Assembly: GCF_003726095.1 (NCBI RefSeq)
Contig: NZ_CP026031.1
Location: forward strand, 3,472,001 to 3,536,000
Length of the DNA: 64,000 nucleotides
Source: Niallia circulans
GTDB lineage: Bacteria; Bacillota; Bacilli; Bacillales; Cytobacillaceae
Reading direction: 5' to 3'
The position numbers and the translations under genes were made by a program. Within the stretch, counting starts at the first letter, position 1; every line of letters begins with the position of its first letter. The notes beneath the pieces are model-generated. The model was not told the DNA's origin, made no database searches, and saw only the letters and a program-made list of their open reading frames with translations. Below are positions 9,354 to 19,243 of this stretch, in pieces.

Positions 9354-10967
9354 ATGCTTCTAGAAAAGTATTTGGAGCCAGTGAATTTTTGTGCAGAAAA
9401 CTTAATGGATTTATTGGATGCAAATGATCCCCAAATGAAAAAAATTGTGGAAAAGGGACTTCTTCTGTACAGACAAAGCTTTGTCTATCAGGTCAAGTTC
9501 TCCAATGAATTGGTGACGGGAATGATCCAAGATGTGACGCCTGTAAGGGCCACTTTAGATTTGGATTATGTTCAACAGAGCTCTTGTACTTGTCACGCTG
9601 AAGGATTTTGTCGCCATCAGCTCGCTCTATTTTTCTATTTACTCGCACAAGTTGGGAAAGTGTCCACTTGGTTGGAAAATTGGCGTAAACCCATTGAGAA
9701 TGCAGAAATGTTGAAAAATCTCGGTATTATGCGAGCAAGTGATTTACTGAAGGAAAAAGAAGACAAAGAGCCAAATTATACAGATTGGATTGAAACATTT
9801 GAAAAGAGCTTTCAATCCCTTATAGAGACGAATCATACTAAACCATATATGATTGCAGAAACGTATTATATTTATATACGAAAAATAAAAGCAGCTACTC
9901 CTCTCCAAACAGAGTGGAAGCTCCTGTATTTAGTCATCGCCCATGTATTTACTTTCAAGCAATTATTAATACTTAGTAAAAAATTAGATCATAATACACA
10001 AACAATCAATCGCTATTATCGACATCTTTTTCATGATTTAATGAATAGCATCGAGGATAACCTCTATAAATTATCGAACTTTACCTTTCCATTTGCGTTT
10101 GATAATTTTTTAATTAGTCTAAAGGGTGATATTAGAACCATTCTTACCATCCAGCCAATATTAGCATTTGAATGTATTCAGCTTTATCGCTTAATGTGGA
10201 CAGATCTTTTTGCCACGAAAAGATGGAGACAGGATGAATTGGCACAATTATCAGCGAGCACCAAGCCAAGCTTTTCCGAAAAAATTGCCATCATTCATCT
10301 TGAAATCCTACTTCAAAAGGATGAGAATGCCCTTAAAATCATTCAATCACTCGATACACAAGTGACCTCGTACATGCTTTATTGGATTGATTATTTATCG
10401 AGTCGCAAATCTTGGAAAAGAATGGATTTATATATACCAGCATTTATTCAAGAGCTGAAAAATTATATATGTACAGATGATGATGACGATTATTGTTACG
10501 AATTTACACAGATGGCAATCCGAGCAATTCTTCCTTACTGCCTAGCTATGAATAAAGAAGACTTGCTTGAAAAAGCCTATATTCATACACTTCCATATAG
10601 CTACCGCAAATACGAGGATTTTCTGTATGAGAAGAAACAATTTGATAAATGGATGGATCTGTTTACCATGATGGGATATGGACTAGATCATCTTCACAAA
10701 GAACAAATAAAAACGCTGCAGGAATATGATCAATCATTATTGCTTTCCTTATATCATCGTTCGATTCAAGAACATATCGAAGGGAAAAATAGAGAGCATT
10801 ATCGAATCGCTGTCCGCCAATTAAAAAAACTGCGTACCCTTTATAAAAAGCTGAAAAAACAAACCGAATTCGAGCAATTCTTATTGGTTATCTTAGAACG
10901 TACGAAACGATTAAGAGCCTTTCATGAAGAATGTAGAAAGGGAAAGTTAATCCATGCTGAAAACTAA
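9354..10967 (+). CDS. ywqB: SWIM zinc-finger protein (YwqB-like)
   Basis: A 537-residue cytoplasmic protein with a SWIM zinc finger near the N-terminus: Cys78-x-Cys80 and Cys86-x-His88 in CTCHAEGFCRH. The rest is a long helical region without a motif I can name. The next gene, a SNF2-type ATPase, overlaps it by 14 bases; the same pair exists as ywqB-ywqA in B. subtilis, and SWIM proteins commonly accompany SNF2 ATPases, so the two probably act as one nucleic-acid-remodelling complex. Start ATG at 9354 follows GGGAGGGA. Biological role is unknown. Confidence 0.85.
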   Translation: MLLEKYLEPVNFCAENLMDLLDANDPQMKKIVEKGLLLYRQSFVYQVKFSNELVTGMIQDVTPVRATLDLDYVQQSSCTCHAEGFCRHQLALFFYLLAQVGKVSTWLENWRKPIENAEMLKNLGIMRASDLLKEKEDKEPNYTDWIETFEKSFQSLIETNHTKPYMIAETYYIYIRKIKAATPLQTEWKLLYLVIAHVFTFKQLLILSKKLDHNTQTINRYYRHLFHDLMNSIEDNLYKLSNFTFPFAFDNFLISLKGDIRTILTIQPILAFECIQLYRLMWTDLFATKRWRQDELAQLSASTKPSFSEKIAIIHLEILLQKDENALKIIQSLDTQVTSYMLYWIDYLSSRKSWKRMDLYIPAFIQELKNYICTDDDDDYCYEFTQMAIRAILPYCLAMNKEDLLEKAYIHTLPYSYRKYEDFLYEKKQFDKWMDLFTMMGYGLDHLHKEQIKTLQEYDQSLLLSLYHRSIQEHIEGKNREHYRIAVRQLKKLRTLYKKLKKQTEFEQFLLVILERTKRLRAFHEECRKGKLIHAEN

Positions 10968-13800
10968 CTATCTAAAAATAAATGTTCATTACTATGACAA
11001 TAGAGGATTTTTTTTAACAGGAGAAATAGAGAATCGTTATCTATATCCTAATTATTGGAAAAAACTTCTTTTTCAGCAGCATCAAGAGAGCTATTATGGA
11101 ACTATCCTAGATACTGTAACAATTGATGAAATAGAAGGCGTATTATTAAGTGGCTGGCAGTTGGTGACTTTGCTTGCTACTGAAGGGTTCAATCGTTATG
11201 TAGATTGGGATTGGAATGATACTGCACAGGTTTGTCTGGCTGCTGCTCCAAGTATTTTGGAAGCTATTAAACATAAAGAATGGATACCGGATTTCAGCCA
11301 ATGGGAGGCTGGGAATTTCCAATGGTCCCTTCCCAATCGTGTCATGGACGAATTCGATCCGAGCTTTTGGGAAATGGAACTTCACGATGAGTTGGCAGGT
11401 CAAACAAATAGAGATTTTATCCAGCAGTGGTTCCAGCATTCGCTCAATCATTATTTAGAAGACCATCAAGAGACAAAACAAAATTTCCATGAACAAATCC
11501 AAACATTAAAGAATGCAAATATTCCATCCGAGCAGCTGGCTGCTTATTTCACTGAAGATAAATGGCAGGAATGGATGGGGTTAAAAGAAACAGACTATCC
11601 ATTCACATTAGGAATCCGTCTGGAAGAACCAACTGAAATCGATACAACTTGGGATTTGGACTTATTTTTACGTTCAAAGGAAAATCCTGATCTCGTTGTG
11701 GATATACATGATGAAAGTAATATGCCGAAGAAGTGGTTAAACTATACCTCCTATATAGAGGAGGAACAACAGCGCTGGATCCTGCTTTTCCCATGGTTAA
11801 AAGGAAAAAGCGGGATAACCAATCAATTAACAGAAGAAGAAGCTTGGCTTTTCTTATCAGAAGCTAGTGAAACATTCCTTGCCCTTGGAGTGGATATTCT
11901 TCTTCCTTCTTGGTGGCAAGCAATGAAGTCAGCCAATTTGAAAGTGAAAGCAAAGGTTTCGAGTGCAAGTCATCGTCCATCCTTTGTCGGCCTGCAGGCA
12001 ATGCTGGACTATAATTGGCGCTTTTCTATGAATGGCGTCACCCTCTCTGAAGATGAATTCAATAAATTAGTGGAGGAAAAACGCCGCCTTGTCTTTATTA
12101 AAGGCCGTTGGATTAAATTAGATCCTGCTTTTATTCGCCAAATTCAAGATTTAATGAAAAAAGCTGAAAAAGAAGGTTTACATGTCCGCGATATTATTGA
12201 ACAAGAGTTAATGCAAGCAGAAGAACAGCAGAATGATGAGCTAGAGAATCCGAAAACATTTGCCAAAATCCAAATCGAACTAAATAGACAATGGCGAACG
12301 ATGATTCATCAATTAAAAGAAGTAAAGAATCTACCATTAGAAGACGTTCCGCACAGCTTTTTAGGCGATTTGCGTGCATATCAAGTACTTGGAATGAGCT
12401 GGCTTCTCTTCTTAAGAAAGTATGGTTTTGGCGCCATTTTAGCAGACGATATGGGACTAGGAAAAACAGTTCAGCTTATTTCTTATTTATTAAAAGTGAA
12501 AGAAATAGAAGCGGAACTAACGACTCCTGCTCTTATCATTTGTCCTACTTCTGTCCTCGGCAACTGGCAAAAAGAGTTAGAGCGATTCGCACCTGATTTA
12601 AATGTATATCTCCATTATGGAGCTAATCGCTTAAAGGATGAGGCCTTTTCTAAAAGAGCACACGAATCAGATGTAGTCTTAACCTCTTATGGATTAACAC
12701 ATATCGATAAGCAAAACTTCGAAGAGCTCACATGGAGTACCATTGCAATTGATGAAGCACAAAATATCAAGAATGCGCAGACAAAGCAATCAAGAGCTGT
12801 GAGAAAATTAAAGGGAGCACATTATATTGCACTCTCTGGAACACCGATGGAAAATCGTCTCAATGAGCTTTGGTCTATTTTTGATTTTACCAATCACGGT
12901 TATTTAGGTAGTCTCGGACAATTTCAAAAGCGCTTTGTCATTCCGATTGAAAAGGAAAATAAAACCGAACAAATCCAGCAATTGCAGACACTTATTCGTC
13001 CATTCTTGTTAAGAAGAACGAAAAAGGATGAAGAGGTGGCCTTAAATCTCCCTGATAAACTGGAGCAAAAGGAATATTGTCCTTTAACAACGGAGCAGGC
13101 TGCCTTGTATGAACAATTAGTTACCGATACATTTGTCCAAATTGAGCAGCTCTCTGGATTTGAGCGGAAAGGCCTTGTCTTGCAGATGTTAAGCAAATTG
13201 AAGCAGCTCTGCAATCATCCTGCCCTTTATTTAAAAGAGCAAGCACCTACTAGCCTAATTGATCGATCAGTAAAAATGGAGAAATTGGCAGAACTGACCG
13301 ATACCATTTTAGAGAGAGGTGAAAGCTGCCTTATTTTCACACAATATATTGAAATGGGACATATGATTCAGGAAATGATGAAGAAAAAGTTCAGCATCGA
13401 CGTTCCATTCTTAAATGGTAGTATGTCCAAGCAACAACGTGATCGCTTAATTGAGCAATTTCAAGCTGGAGAATTTCCGATTTTCCTCCTTTCCTTAAAA
13501 GCTGGGGGAACAGGATTAAATTTAACAGCTGCCAACCATGTTATTCATTATGATCGCTGGTGGAATCCTGCTGTAGAAAATCAGGCGACAGATCGTGCAT
13601 ACCGCATTGGCCAGACTCGTTTTGTTCATGTTCATAAGCTTATTTGTACAGGAACATTAGAGGAAAAAATTGATGCGATGCTGGAAAAGAAACAATCACT
13701 AAATGACCAAATTATCCAAAACGAAAATTGGATGACAGAGTTAACAACAGATGAATTAAAGGATTTGGTGTCATTGAATGAAAACCCAGCAGCCTTATAG
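10954..13800 (+). CDS. ywqA: SNF2/Rad54-family helicase-like ATPase (YwqA-like)
   Basis: A 948-residue protein. Residues about 1-450 carry the bacterial SNF2-associated region; the SF2 motor follows with Walker A DDMGLGKT (Lys504), motif II DEAQ (Asp600), SGTPMENRLNELWSIFDF, and in the second lobe the block LSLKAGGTGLNLTAANHVIHYDRWWNP ending DRAYRIGQ. These are the hallmarks of SNF2 double-stranded DNA translocases. The gene overlaps ywqB by 14 bases and its ribosome site (AAGGGAAAG) is within ywqB, which suggests coupled translation. Predicted function is DNA translocation or remodelling, possibly in repair or RNA polymerase recycling; this is inference from family. Confidence 0.92.
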   Translation: MLKTNYLKINVHYYDNRGFFLTGEIENRYLYPNYWKKLLFQQHQESYYGTILDTVTIDEIEGVLLSGWQLVTLLATEGFNRYVDWDWNDTAQVCLAAAPSILEAIKHKEWIPDFSQWEAGNFQWSLPNRVMDEFDPSFWEMELHDELAGQTNRDFIQQWFQHSLNHYLEDHQETKQNFHEQIQTLKNANIPSEQLAAYFTEDKWQEWMGLKETDYPFTLGIRLEEPTEIDTTWDLDLFLRSKENPDLVVDIHDESNMPKKWLNYTSYIEEEQQRWILLFPWLKGKSGITNQLTEEEAWLFLSEASETFLALGVDILLPSWWQAMKSANLKVKAKVSSASHRPSFVGLQAMLDYNWRFSMNGVTLSEDEFNKLVEEKRRLVFIKGRWIKLDPAFIRQIQDLMKKAEKEGLHVRDIIEQELMQAEEQQNDELENPKTFAKIQIELNRQWRTMIHQLKEVKNLPLEDVPHSFLGDLRAYQVLGMSWLLFLRKYGFGAILADDMGLGKTVQLISYLLKVKEIEAELTTPALIICPTSVLGNWQKELERFAPDLNVYLHYGANRLKDEAFSKRAHESDVVLTSYGLTHIDKQNFEELTWSTIAIDEAQNIKNAQTKQSRAVRKLKGAHYIALSGTPMENRLNELWSIFDFTNHGYLGSLGQFQKRFVIPIEKENKTEQIQQLQTLIRPFLLRRTKKDEEVALNLPDKLEQKEYCPLTTEQAALYEQLVTDTFVQIEQLSGFERKGLVLQMLSKLKQLCNHPALYLKEQAPTSLIDRSVKMEKLAELTDTILERGESCLIFTQYIEMGHMIQEMMKKKFSIDVPFLNGSMSKQQRDRLIEQFQAGEFPIFLLSLKAGGTGLNLTAANHVIHYDRWWNPAVENQATDRAYRIGQTRFVHVHKLICTGTLEEKIDAMLEKKQSLNDQIIQNENWMTELTTDELKDLVSLNENPAAL

Positions 13801-13848
13801 GGTGCAAGCAGAGCACAACCAAATGGATAATGACAGAAGACATGAATA

Positions 13849-13897
13849 AAAACCCCACCAAGGATACAATTTACTCGGTATCCTTGGCGGGGTTTAT
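13849..13897. terminator. Strong bidirectional terminator
   Basis: AACCCCACCAAGGATAC pairs with GTATCCTTGGCGGGGTT (one wobble) and has T-rich tails on both strands. It separates the convergent ywqA and the large subtilase gene. Confidence 0.92.
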
Positions 13898-13957
13898 CTT
13901 TGATTGAACTATTTATGTCCCAACCCGTTACTCGTCTTCTTTTATAGATCTGTTTGT

Positions 13958-16900
13958 TTATTTATCCTCTGGAACTTTAATATCTTTTCGTTTTTCTTGT
14001 TTAGTCATCTTATAGAAATAAACAGTTTTCGTTGTTTTATGGCCAGCTAAATCGGTTGCTGTGAATTCAAATTCATTTAAGCCATTTTCTAAGTCTAATT
14101 CCACTTTCTTGACTGTTTTTTCTAGACTTCTCATAGCATACGGCTCTTTAAATGTCTGATAGTAAAGCTCACTTCCATTTAGAGCTAATTGAATATCATC
14201 AAAATTATCCTTTACTGTTACATGCACAGTTGGATTTTTGCCATTGCTATTTACAATTCGATTGCCAGAAAGCCCTTTGAAAGAGATGACGGGCGCCTCT
14301 GCATCAACGATAAAGCTTCGTTTAAAGACTGCTGTATTATCAGCACTGTCTGTTGCTTTGATTTCAACAGAATGCACGCCATTTTCATAAGGAATAACTG
14401 TATTAAAGGTATATTCTTCTTTCTCCTTATTATAATCAGCATCTACTTTTTGTCCGCCAATCGTAAATTCTTTAAGGTCCGAATCATCCTTGATTGTTCC
14501 ACTAAACGCTACTTCCTTTTCTCCATACACCTCTAAAGCTTCTGGAGTCGTTAAAGAGATTACAGGAATTGTTGTATCCTTCTTCTCTTCTTCTGCAACC
14601 ACATTTGCTTCCTGTTTATTGCCAGCATAATCATATGCAACAACTGTTACAGATGTACCTGTTTTTACTTCATTCGGCAAAGTAAATTCAGTTGTTTCAC
14701 CGCTGACTGGAGTAGTTACAACCGATTTTCCATCTACTAAAATATCTAAATAAGAGATGCCAGAGCCATTTTCATCATCAGATGCAGCAATTTCCAATAC
14801 TTTATTACCTTCTGCTAAATCCACTTCAACTGTTGGACTTACTGTATCAACAATAACTGGAATATCTACTATCTGTGGCTTTGCACCTTTATAGTCAAGA
14901 GTTGCACTAACGCGGTAGAAATATTGCCCTTCCACTAGCTTTCCATTCACTTTTCCATCCCAAGCCCAATTGGAATCAAGAACATATTTTGTTCCTTTGC
15001 CGCCATCATAGAAATTCTTTCTAATTTCTTCTTGTGTACGTAATGTTCTTACGGTTTTTCCCTTACTATCAACAATGGAGAATTGAACTTTCTTTGCATT
15101 TCTTAAAAATGATAGAATCGGAATAATTTCTTCTTGGACTCCATCATTATTTGGAGAAATAGCAATTCCTTCTTTTATAAACTTACTTGTAATCGGATCA
15201 TATCCAAGGTATAGGAAGTCTTCTCCTTCTTTTGTCACCGCTCCAGCCATACCATAGAAAGATGTTTCATCATATTTCATCCCATCTAAAATTGGGGCTT
15301 TGTTCCAGTCACCTTTAAAGCCAACATATGGCACGGTTAATGTTGCATTTTTTTCCTGTGGATCTGTTAATGTTACATACCCTTCCACAAAATAGCCGTT
15401 TTCAAATACGCGATCAATCGCTACAGGCGTTTCCCAACTGCCTGTTTGAGAAGGATCAATTACTTTTGCATTTGTTAAATCAACAGATACTTTAATTTTT
15501 TTGCTTTTATTAGCAGGAATGCTGATCGTTGTTTCATCCTTATCATTTACTTTTATCTTTGCATCCAAAATCTTCTGTGCTTCTAATAGGTCAGCAGTAT
15601 AGCCTAGCTCTCCGTAAGCCGCAAAGTCTGTTTGAATATTTGCAGCCACATCATACTTAACCTTCTTATCACTATAATTTTTCGCTTCTAGAGTAAAAGT
15701 AAAGGTGTTTCCTACTTCTTTTAAGGCTACTTTCCCTTCTTTCGTCTTCTTCTCCGTTACAATTACAGGTGATTGTAACGCTGCATGCAGCTGCATTAAT
15801 CCAGCTCCTTGACGGCGTGGAGAATATGGTACTTCCCAGTCAAATGCACTGTTTACTGTTCCAATATCTGTCACCGGTTTAGCAGTGTTCATTAAAAGAT
15901 TTTTGGCAATGTTTACTCGATCAAAGCCTGATACATCGAATTCATTATCTACACGTTCTAATACGAGGGCAGAACCTCCTGAAACATGTGGGGCTGCCAT
16001 CGACGTTCCACTCTTCATCCCATATTGATTATTTTCTAAAGTAGAATAGATTTGGCCGCCTGGCGCTGTGATTTCTGGTTTAAAATCTAAGTTATTCGTT
16101 AGGCCCCATGAGGAAAAGCTACTCATTTTTCCTGCTTCTGGATTAGCGGAAGTTATTTTTTTGCCATCAAATGTAATCGAGATATTTTCACCACTTTGAA
16201 GAGCTGCTGCTAATTTATCCCCATCTGTTTTTAATAAGAATAGTTGAGGAATCTTAATGCTTGCATCTGTTGCCATGCTAACAAAGCCATCTGTATTATT
16301 ATAAATAATTACACCAGCTGCCCCTGCCTTCTGTGCATTGATTGCTTTATCCACGAAGCCGATTTCGCCTCTTTGGATGAGCGCATAGTTATCCTTCACA
16401 TCAACTGCGGCTAATTCCTCTGGTGTTCCTAATCCAGCATAAACAATTTTAAATGTTTTTTCCGCAACTGAATTCGGATGAACACTGCTTGCTGACAGGA
16501 ATCCAGCTTGTTCCGTTTGACCATCATATTGATAGGAAAGTGCATCAATATCTATAAAACTATTTTCAATAGACGCAACTTGTAAACTATCATAGGCGAC
16601 ACCTGGTGAACCAGATACGCCAATATCAGGATTAGAGCTAGATGGATTGGCAAAGCCATTTCCAAAGTGGGCGGAGTTTCCAGCCGAAATAGACATCATT
16701 ATTCCATTTTCCACAGCACGCTCTACAGCTTGCTGCTCTGGTGCATCAGCCGCAACAAAGCCTGCTGGAGATCCTAAACTCATGTTAAGGACATCTGCAC
16801 CTAATACGATCGCATCATCAATAGCTTTAATATAAATATCTCCCCAAGTAGTAGAAACAGTTGGATCATTTCCGAAAACCTTTAAGGCTAAAAGCTGTGC

Positions 16901-17752
16901 CTCTGGCGCAACTCCTTTAATCCCATTATTGTCTTCATCGCCATTTGCGCCAACAGTACCTGCGACGTGCATCCCATGCATGCTTGCCCCTTCAGCGATA
17001 TCTTGGATAATATCATTTTCATCCATATAGTTATATCCGTATGGAACCTTTTCGCTATAAAATTTGCCTTGCAGCCCATTTTCCTTTTTAAATTGGGCAA
17101 TTTCTGCTTTGCTTAATTCCTCTTCTGTTTCATCAGAAAGCACCATGTCCTTATGATTCGGGTCAATGCCGGTATCAATTACACCAACAATCATTCCTTC
17201 CCCTTTAAAACCATAATCTCGCCAAGCATCTTGAGCTTGTACAAGTTCTTTACTATATATCATGTCTGCTTCTTCTTCTGGTCTTTCATAAGCTGTGGCA
17301 ATATGTACTTTTGCTACCTCTGGAAGTTCTTCGATTTTTTCAATATCCCCGTACTTCATTTCTCCACTAAAACCATTAAAAATAGTGGTGAAATTCTCTA
17401 ATTCCTTAAATTTTACTTTTTTTGCTTTTACTTTTTCTTTTACTGTTTTCTGCTCTGCTAACTTCTCACTCTTTAATTTTTCTTTTGTTGATTTAGGCAA
17501 TTCTTTTACTTGCTTTGCCTGTGCTTGAGCATATTGCACCGTCGGCTCCGTGTTCATCTCTACCACTACCCGGACCGTATCGGTTTTTTTATAAGCAGTC
17601 TCTAGCTCGTCCGCCTTTATGGTTTGGATATTTTGCTTGTTTTCTTCTCCTTTTTTACTTATTTCCTTATCAGGTACAGTTGCTGCCAATACACTATTGG
17701 AAAATAGCATAAAGAGCATAATAACTAGAAAAAATACTTTTCTAAGTTTCAC
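13958..17752 (-). CDS. Large secreted Vpr-like subtilisin-family serine protease with C-terminal beta-sandwich extensions
   Basis: About 1264 residues. Signal peptide (1-23, ending VLAAT), I9-type propeptide region, then an S8 catalytic domain with Asp193 (GVIDTGID), His259 (HGMHVAGT) and Ser584 (GTSMAAPH). A PA-type insert lies between His and Ser (around FVDKAINAQKAGAAGVIIYNN in the DNA near 16300). After the protease come an Fn3-like region, a FlgD-type Ig fold (GKTVRTLRTQ ... WAWDGKVNGKLVEGQYFYRV) and two or more Ig-like modules ending GLNEFEFTATDLAGHK. B. subtilis Vpr is about 800 residues, so the C-terminal modules are extra. There is no LPXTG anchor. Start is GTG at 17752, after GAGGGGAG; upstream in-frame codons add a leader before the signal peptide. 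Single-gene unit. Confidence 0.9.
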   Translation of the reverse strand: MKLRKVFFLVIMLFMLFSNSVLAATVPDKEISKKGEENKQNIQTIKADELETAYKKTDTVRVVVEMNTEPTVQYAQAQAKQVKELPKSTKEKLKSEKLAEQKTVKEKVKAKKVKFKELENFTTIFNGFSGEMKYGDIEKIEELPEVAKVHIATAYERPEEEADMIYSKELVQAQDAWRDYGFKGEGMIVGVIDTGIDPNHKDMVLSDETEEELSKAEIAQFKKENGLQGKFYSEKVPYGYNYMDENDIIQDIAEGASMHGMHVAGTVGANGDEDNNGIKGVAPEAQLLALKVFGNDPTVSTTWGDIYIKAIDDAIVLGADVLNMSLGSPAGFVAADAPEQQAVERAVENGIMMSISAGNSAHFGNGFANPSSSNPDIGVSGSPGVAYDSLQVASIENSFIDIDALSYQYDGQTEQAGFLSASSVHPNSVAEKTFKIVYAGLGTPEELAAVDVKDNYALIQRGEIGFVDKAINAQKAGAAGVIIYNNTDGFVSMATDASIKIPQLFLLKTDGDKLAAALQSGENISITFDGKKITSANPEAGKMSSFSSWGLTNNLDFKPEITAPGGQIYSTLENNQYGMKSGTSMAAPHVSGGSALVLERVDNEFDVSGFDRVNIAKNLLMNTAKPVTDIGTVNSAFDWEVPYSPRRQGAGLMQLHAALQSPVIVTEKKTKEGKVALKEVGNTFTFTLEAKNYSDKKVKYDVAANIQTDFAAYGELGYTADLLEAQKILDAKIKVNDKDETTISIPANKSKKIKVSVDLTNAKVIDPSQTGSWETPVAIDRVFENGYFVEGYVTLTDPQEKNATLTVPYVGFKGDWNKAPILDGMKYDETSFYGMAGAVTKEGEDFLYLGYDPITSKFIKEGIAISPNNDGVQEEIIPILSFLRNAKKVQFSIVDSKGKTVRTLRTQEEIRKNFYDGGKGTKYVLDSNWAWDGKVNGKLVEGQYFYRVSATLDYKGAKPQIVDIPVIVDTVSPTVEVDLAEGNKVLEIAASDDENGSGISYLDILVDGKSVVTTPVSGETTEFTLPNEVKTGTSVTVVAYDYAGNKQEANVVAEEEKKDTTIPVISLTTPEALEVYGEKEVAFSGTIKDDSDLKEFTIGGQKVDADYNKEKEEYTFNTVIPYENGVHSVEIKATDSADNTAVFKRSFIVDAEAPVISFKGLSGNRIVNSNGKNPTVHVTVKDNFDDIQLALNGSELYYQTFKEPYAMRSLEKTVKKVELDLENGLNEFEFTATDLAGHKTTKTVYFYKMTKQEKRKDIKVPEDK

Positions 17753-17815
17753 GTTAAAACTCCCCTCTAATCCTTCTTTATTTTCGGAATATATCGAACT
17801 ATATAAAAATATCAT

Positions 17816-18264
17816 AATATTCTTATATTTTTTAAGGGACGAAAGTACTGTCTCTTGCTTGATATGCTAGTAATTTAGTCAGTTAATATCGCATTTTTAT
17901 TCTTTTTTCGGCAAGAGTTGACGTTATTCTGCTTTTCTGCCAATTTCAGGATATAATCACCTTATAGAAAATAGTGGTACAGCTGTAATAGAAGCTACTT
18001 TTAAGAAGGAAATGTTAGCAAAATGATAAAACACTTTCATTTCAGAAAGAATGGTCGAATAAATAGTGAACAATATGGAACAAACTTTTATTAATATAAT
18101 TTTTAAAGAGATTGTTTTCAGATGGAGCAGGGAAAATATTTTTGTACTATACGAAATAAAATTATATTCACTTATTTTTCAATCAGAGCATTCGAGAGCT
18201 TAGATAATTCATGAAGGTAAGGTATAATAAAAGAAATGAAGAATTTGCCTGGGGAGGGATTATT
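17816..18264. other. Divergent upstream region of the subtilase gene and ywpF
   Basis: About 450 AT-rich bases between divergent genes. It should hold both promoters; I see no clear operator or conserved RNA element. Confidence 0.5.
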
Positions 18265-18699
18265 GTGAAAACGTTTAAATTAATTTCCTTACAGATCCTG
18301 ACGAAGGAAAAGCTAATACCGATTAAATTGATTGATGGATTGATTATAAATAAAGAAGATGATTTTAATCATTGGCTAATTGAAGTTTATACAGAATTAG
18401 CTGCTATTGCTTTTCTTGATGAAGCATTTCAGAAGAAGGAAGAGTTGCTTGTTCAAGCTGTTATTTCAAAAAAAGAAAATGATCCCGCTCCTTTTGAAGT
18501 AACCATTCTTTCTATCCAAAATTTTGGCGATAAAGCAAGCATTCTATTAGAAGGAACATTAAAAAGAGACAGAAAAGACTATGCAGAGCTATTGCTCCAA
18601 TATCTAATCGAAGAAGGCTATGAAGGGAAAAAGCTATCGAATAAATTTACTGAGCTGATGCAAAGTAAACCACAAACGTTTTTGGAGAAGAAGTTGTAG
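18265..18699 (+). CDS. ywpF: YwpF-like family protein
   Basis: A 144-residue protein matching the YwpF family in its opening (VKTFKLISLQI) and overall composition; the function is unknown. The start is GTG at 18265, well placed after GGGGAGGGA; an in-frame ATG at 18211 has no ribosome site. In B. subtilis ywpF also lies near fabZ, flhO/flhP, mbl and spoIIID, so the neighbourhood supports the identity. It ends in the stem-loop at 18714. Confidence 0.78.
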   Translation: MKTFKLISLQILTKEKLIPIKLIDGLIINKEDDFNHWLIEVYTELAAIAFLDEAFQKKEELLVQAVISKKENDPAPFEVTILSIQNFGDKASILLEGTLKRDRKDYAELLLQYLIEEGYEGKKLSNKFTELMQSKPQTFLEKKL

Positions 18700-18713
18700 G
18701 TTATAGAATAGAC

Positions 18714-18745
18714 GAATCTCAAGGTCCAAAATAACCTTGAGATTC
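18714..18745. terminator. Stem-loop between convergent ywpF and lipoprotein gene
   Basis: Perfect 12-bp stem GAATCTCAAGGT / ACCTTGAGATTC with an 8-base loop. No long T run follows, so termination strength is uncertain. Confidence 0.65.
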
Positions 18746-18761
18746 TGAACAAATAGACTTT

Positions 18762-19067
18762 TTATCGATCTAAATCGTCTTTGTCATTCATATCATCTTT
18801 ATCTTCGATCATGTCTTCACCAGGATCATTATCATCCTTTGTTGGATCTAGATCATCATCTCTATTTTCATCTGGTACATCTGATTCGTTGTCATTATCC
18901 AAATCAGTACCTCTGTCTGGAACAACGTCATTCGTATCTAGATCTTTATCTTCGACTGTGGTATCATCATCCGGTGGAGGACTTTGATTATCATCATTGT
19001 TACCACAAGCAGTTAACAGCATAGCAGATAATGCTGAAACTCCTAATAACTTCATCCATTTAGTCAT
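18762..19067 (-). CDS. Small aspartate-rich lipoprotein of unknown function
   Basis: 101 residues. It has a lipoprotein signal (MTKWMKLLGVSALSAMLLTAC, lipobox LTAC with Cys21), then about 80 residues dominated by Asp with Glu, Asn and few hydrophobics (for example DDDTTVEDKDLDTND). Mature protein should sit on the outer face of the membrane as a disordered, strongly negative tail. No family is recognised. The ATG at 19067 follows AAAGGGG. A palindrome (19102-19119) lies just upstream. Cation binding is a plausible guess, not shown. Confidence 0.75.
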   Translation of the reverse strand: MTKWMKLLGVSALSAMLLTACGNNDDNQSPPPDDDTTVEDKDLDTNDVVPDRGTDLDNDNESDVPDENRDDDLDPTKDDNDPGEDMIEDKDDMNDKDDLDR

Positions 19068-19101
19068 TCGTTATACCCCTTTTCTTGATAAGTATCATTC
19101 A

Positions 19102-19119
19102 TGACCAATTATTTGGTCA
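19102..19119. promoter_or_regulatory. Palindrome upstream of the Asp-rich lipoprotein gene
   Basis: TGACCAA and TTGGTCA flank a 4-base centre, 35 bases before the start codon, a position suited to an operator. The regulator is unknown. Confidence 0.4.
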
Positions 19120-19243
19120 GTTATTAGGTTATCCAAGAAAAGAAAATTATTACGCCTTAATATTCAATTCCAATAATAAACAATGTTTGAATGAAAAAAA
19201 GAAGAAGCTCCTCGTTATACAGACACCTCTTCTTTCTACCTTT

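Noticed and set aside
14189..17870. Several plus-strand frames opposite the large subtilase
   Set aside because: They are shadows of a long gene with clear catalytic triad and domains; none has a ribosome site with conserved sequence.
18781..19024. Ser-rich plus-strand frames opposite the Asp-rich lipoprotein
   Set aside because: GAT/GAC codons read as ATC/TCA-type codons on the other strand; the minus frame has lipobox and ribosome site.
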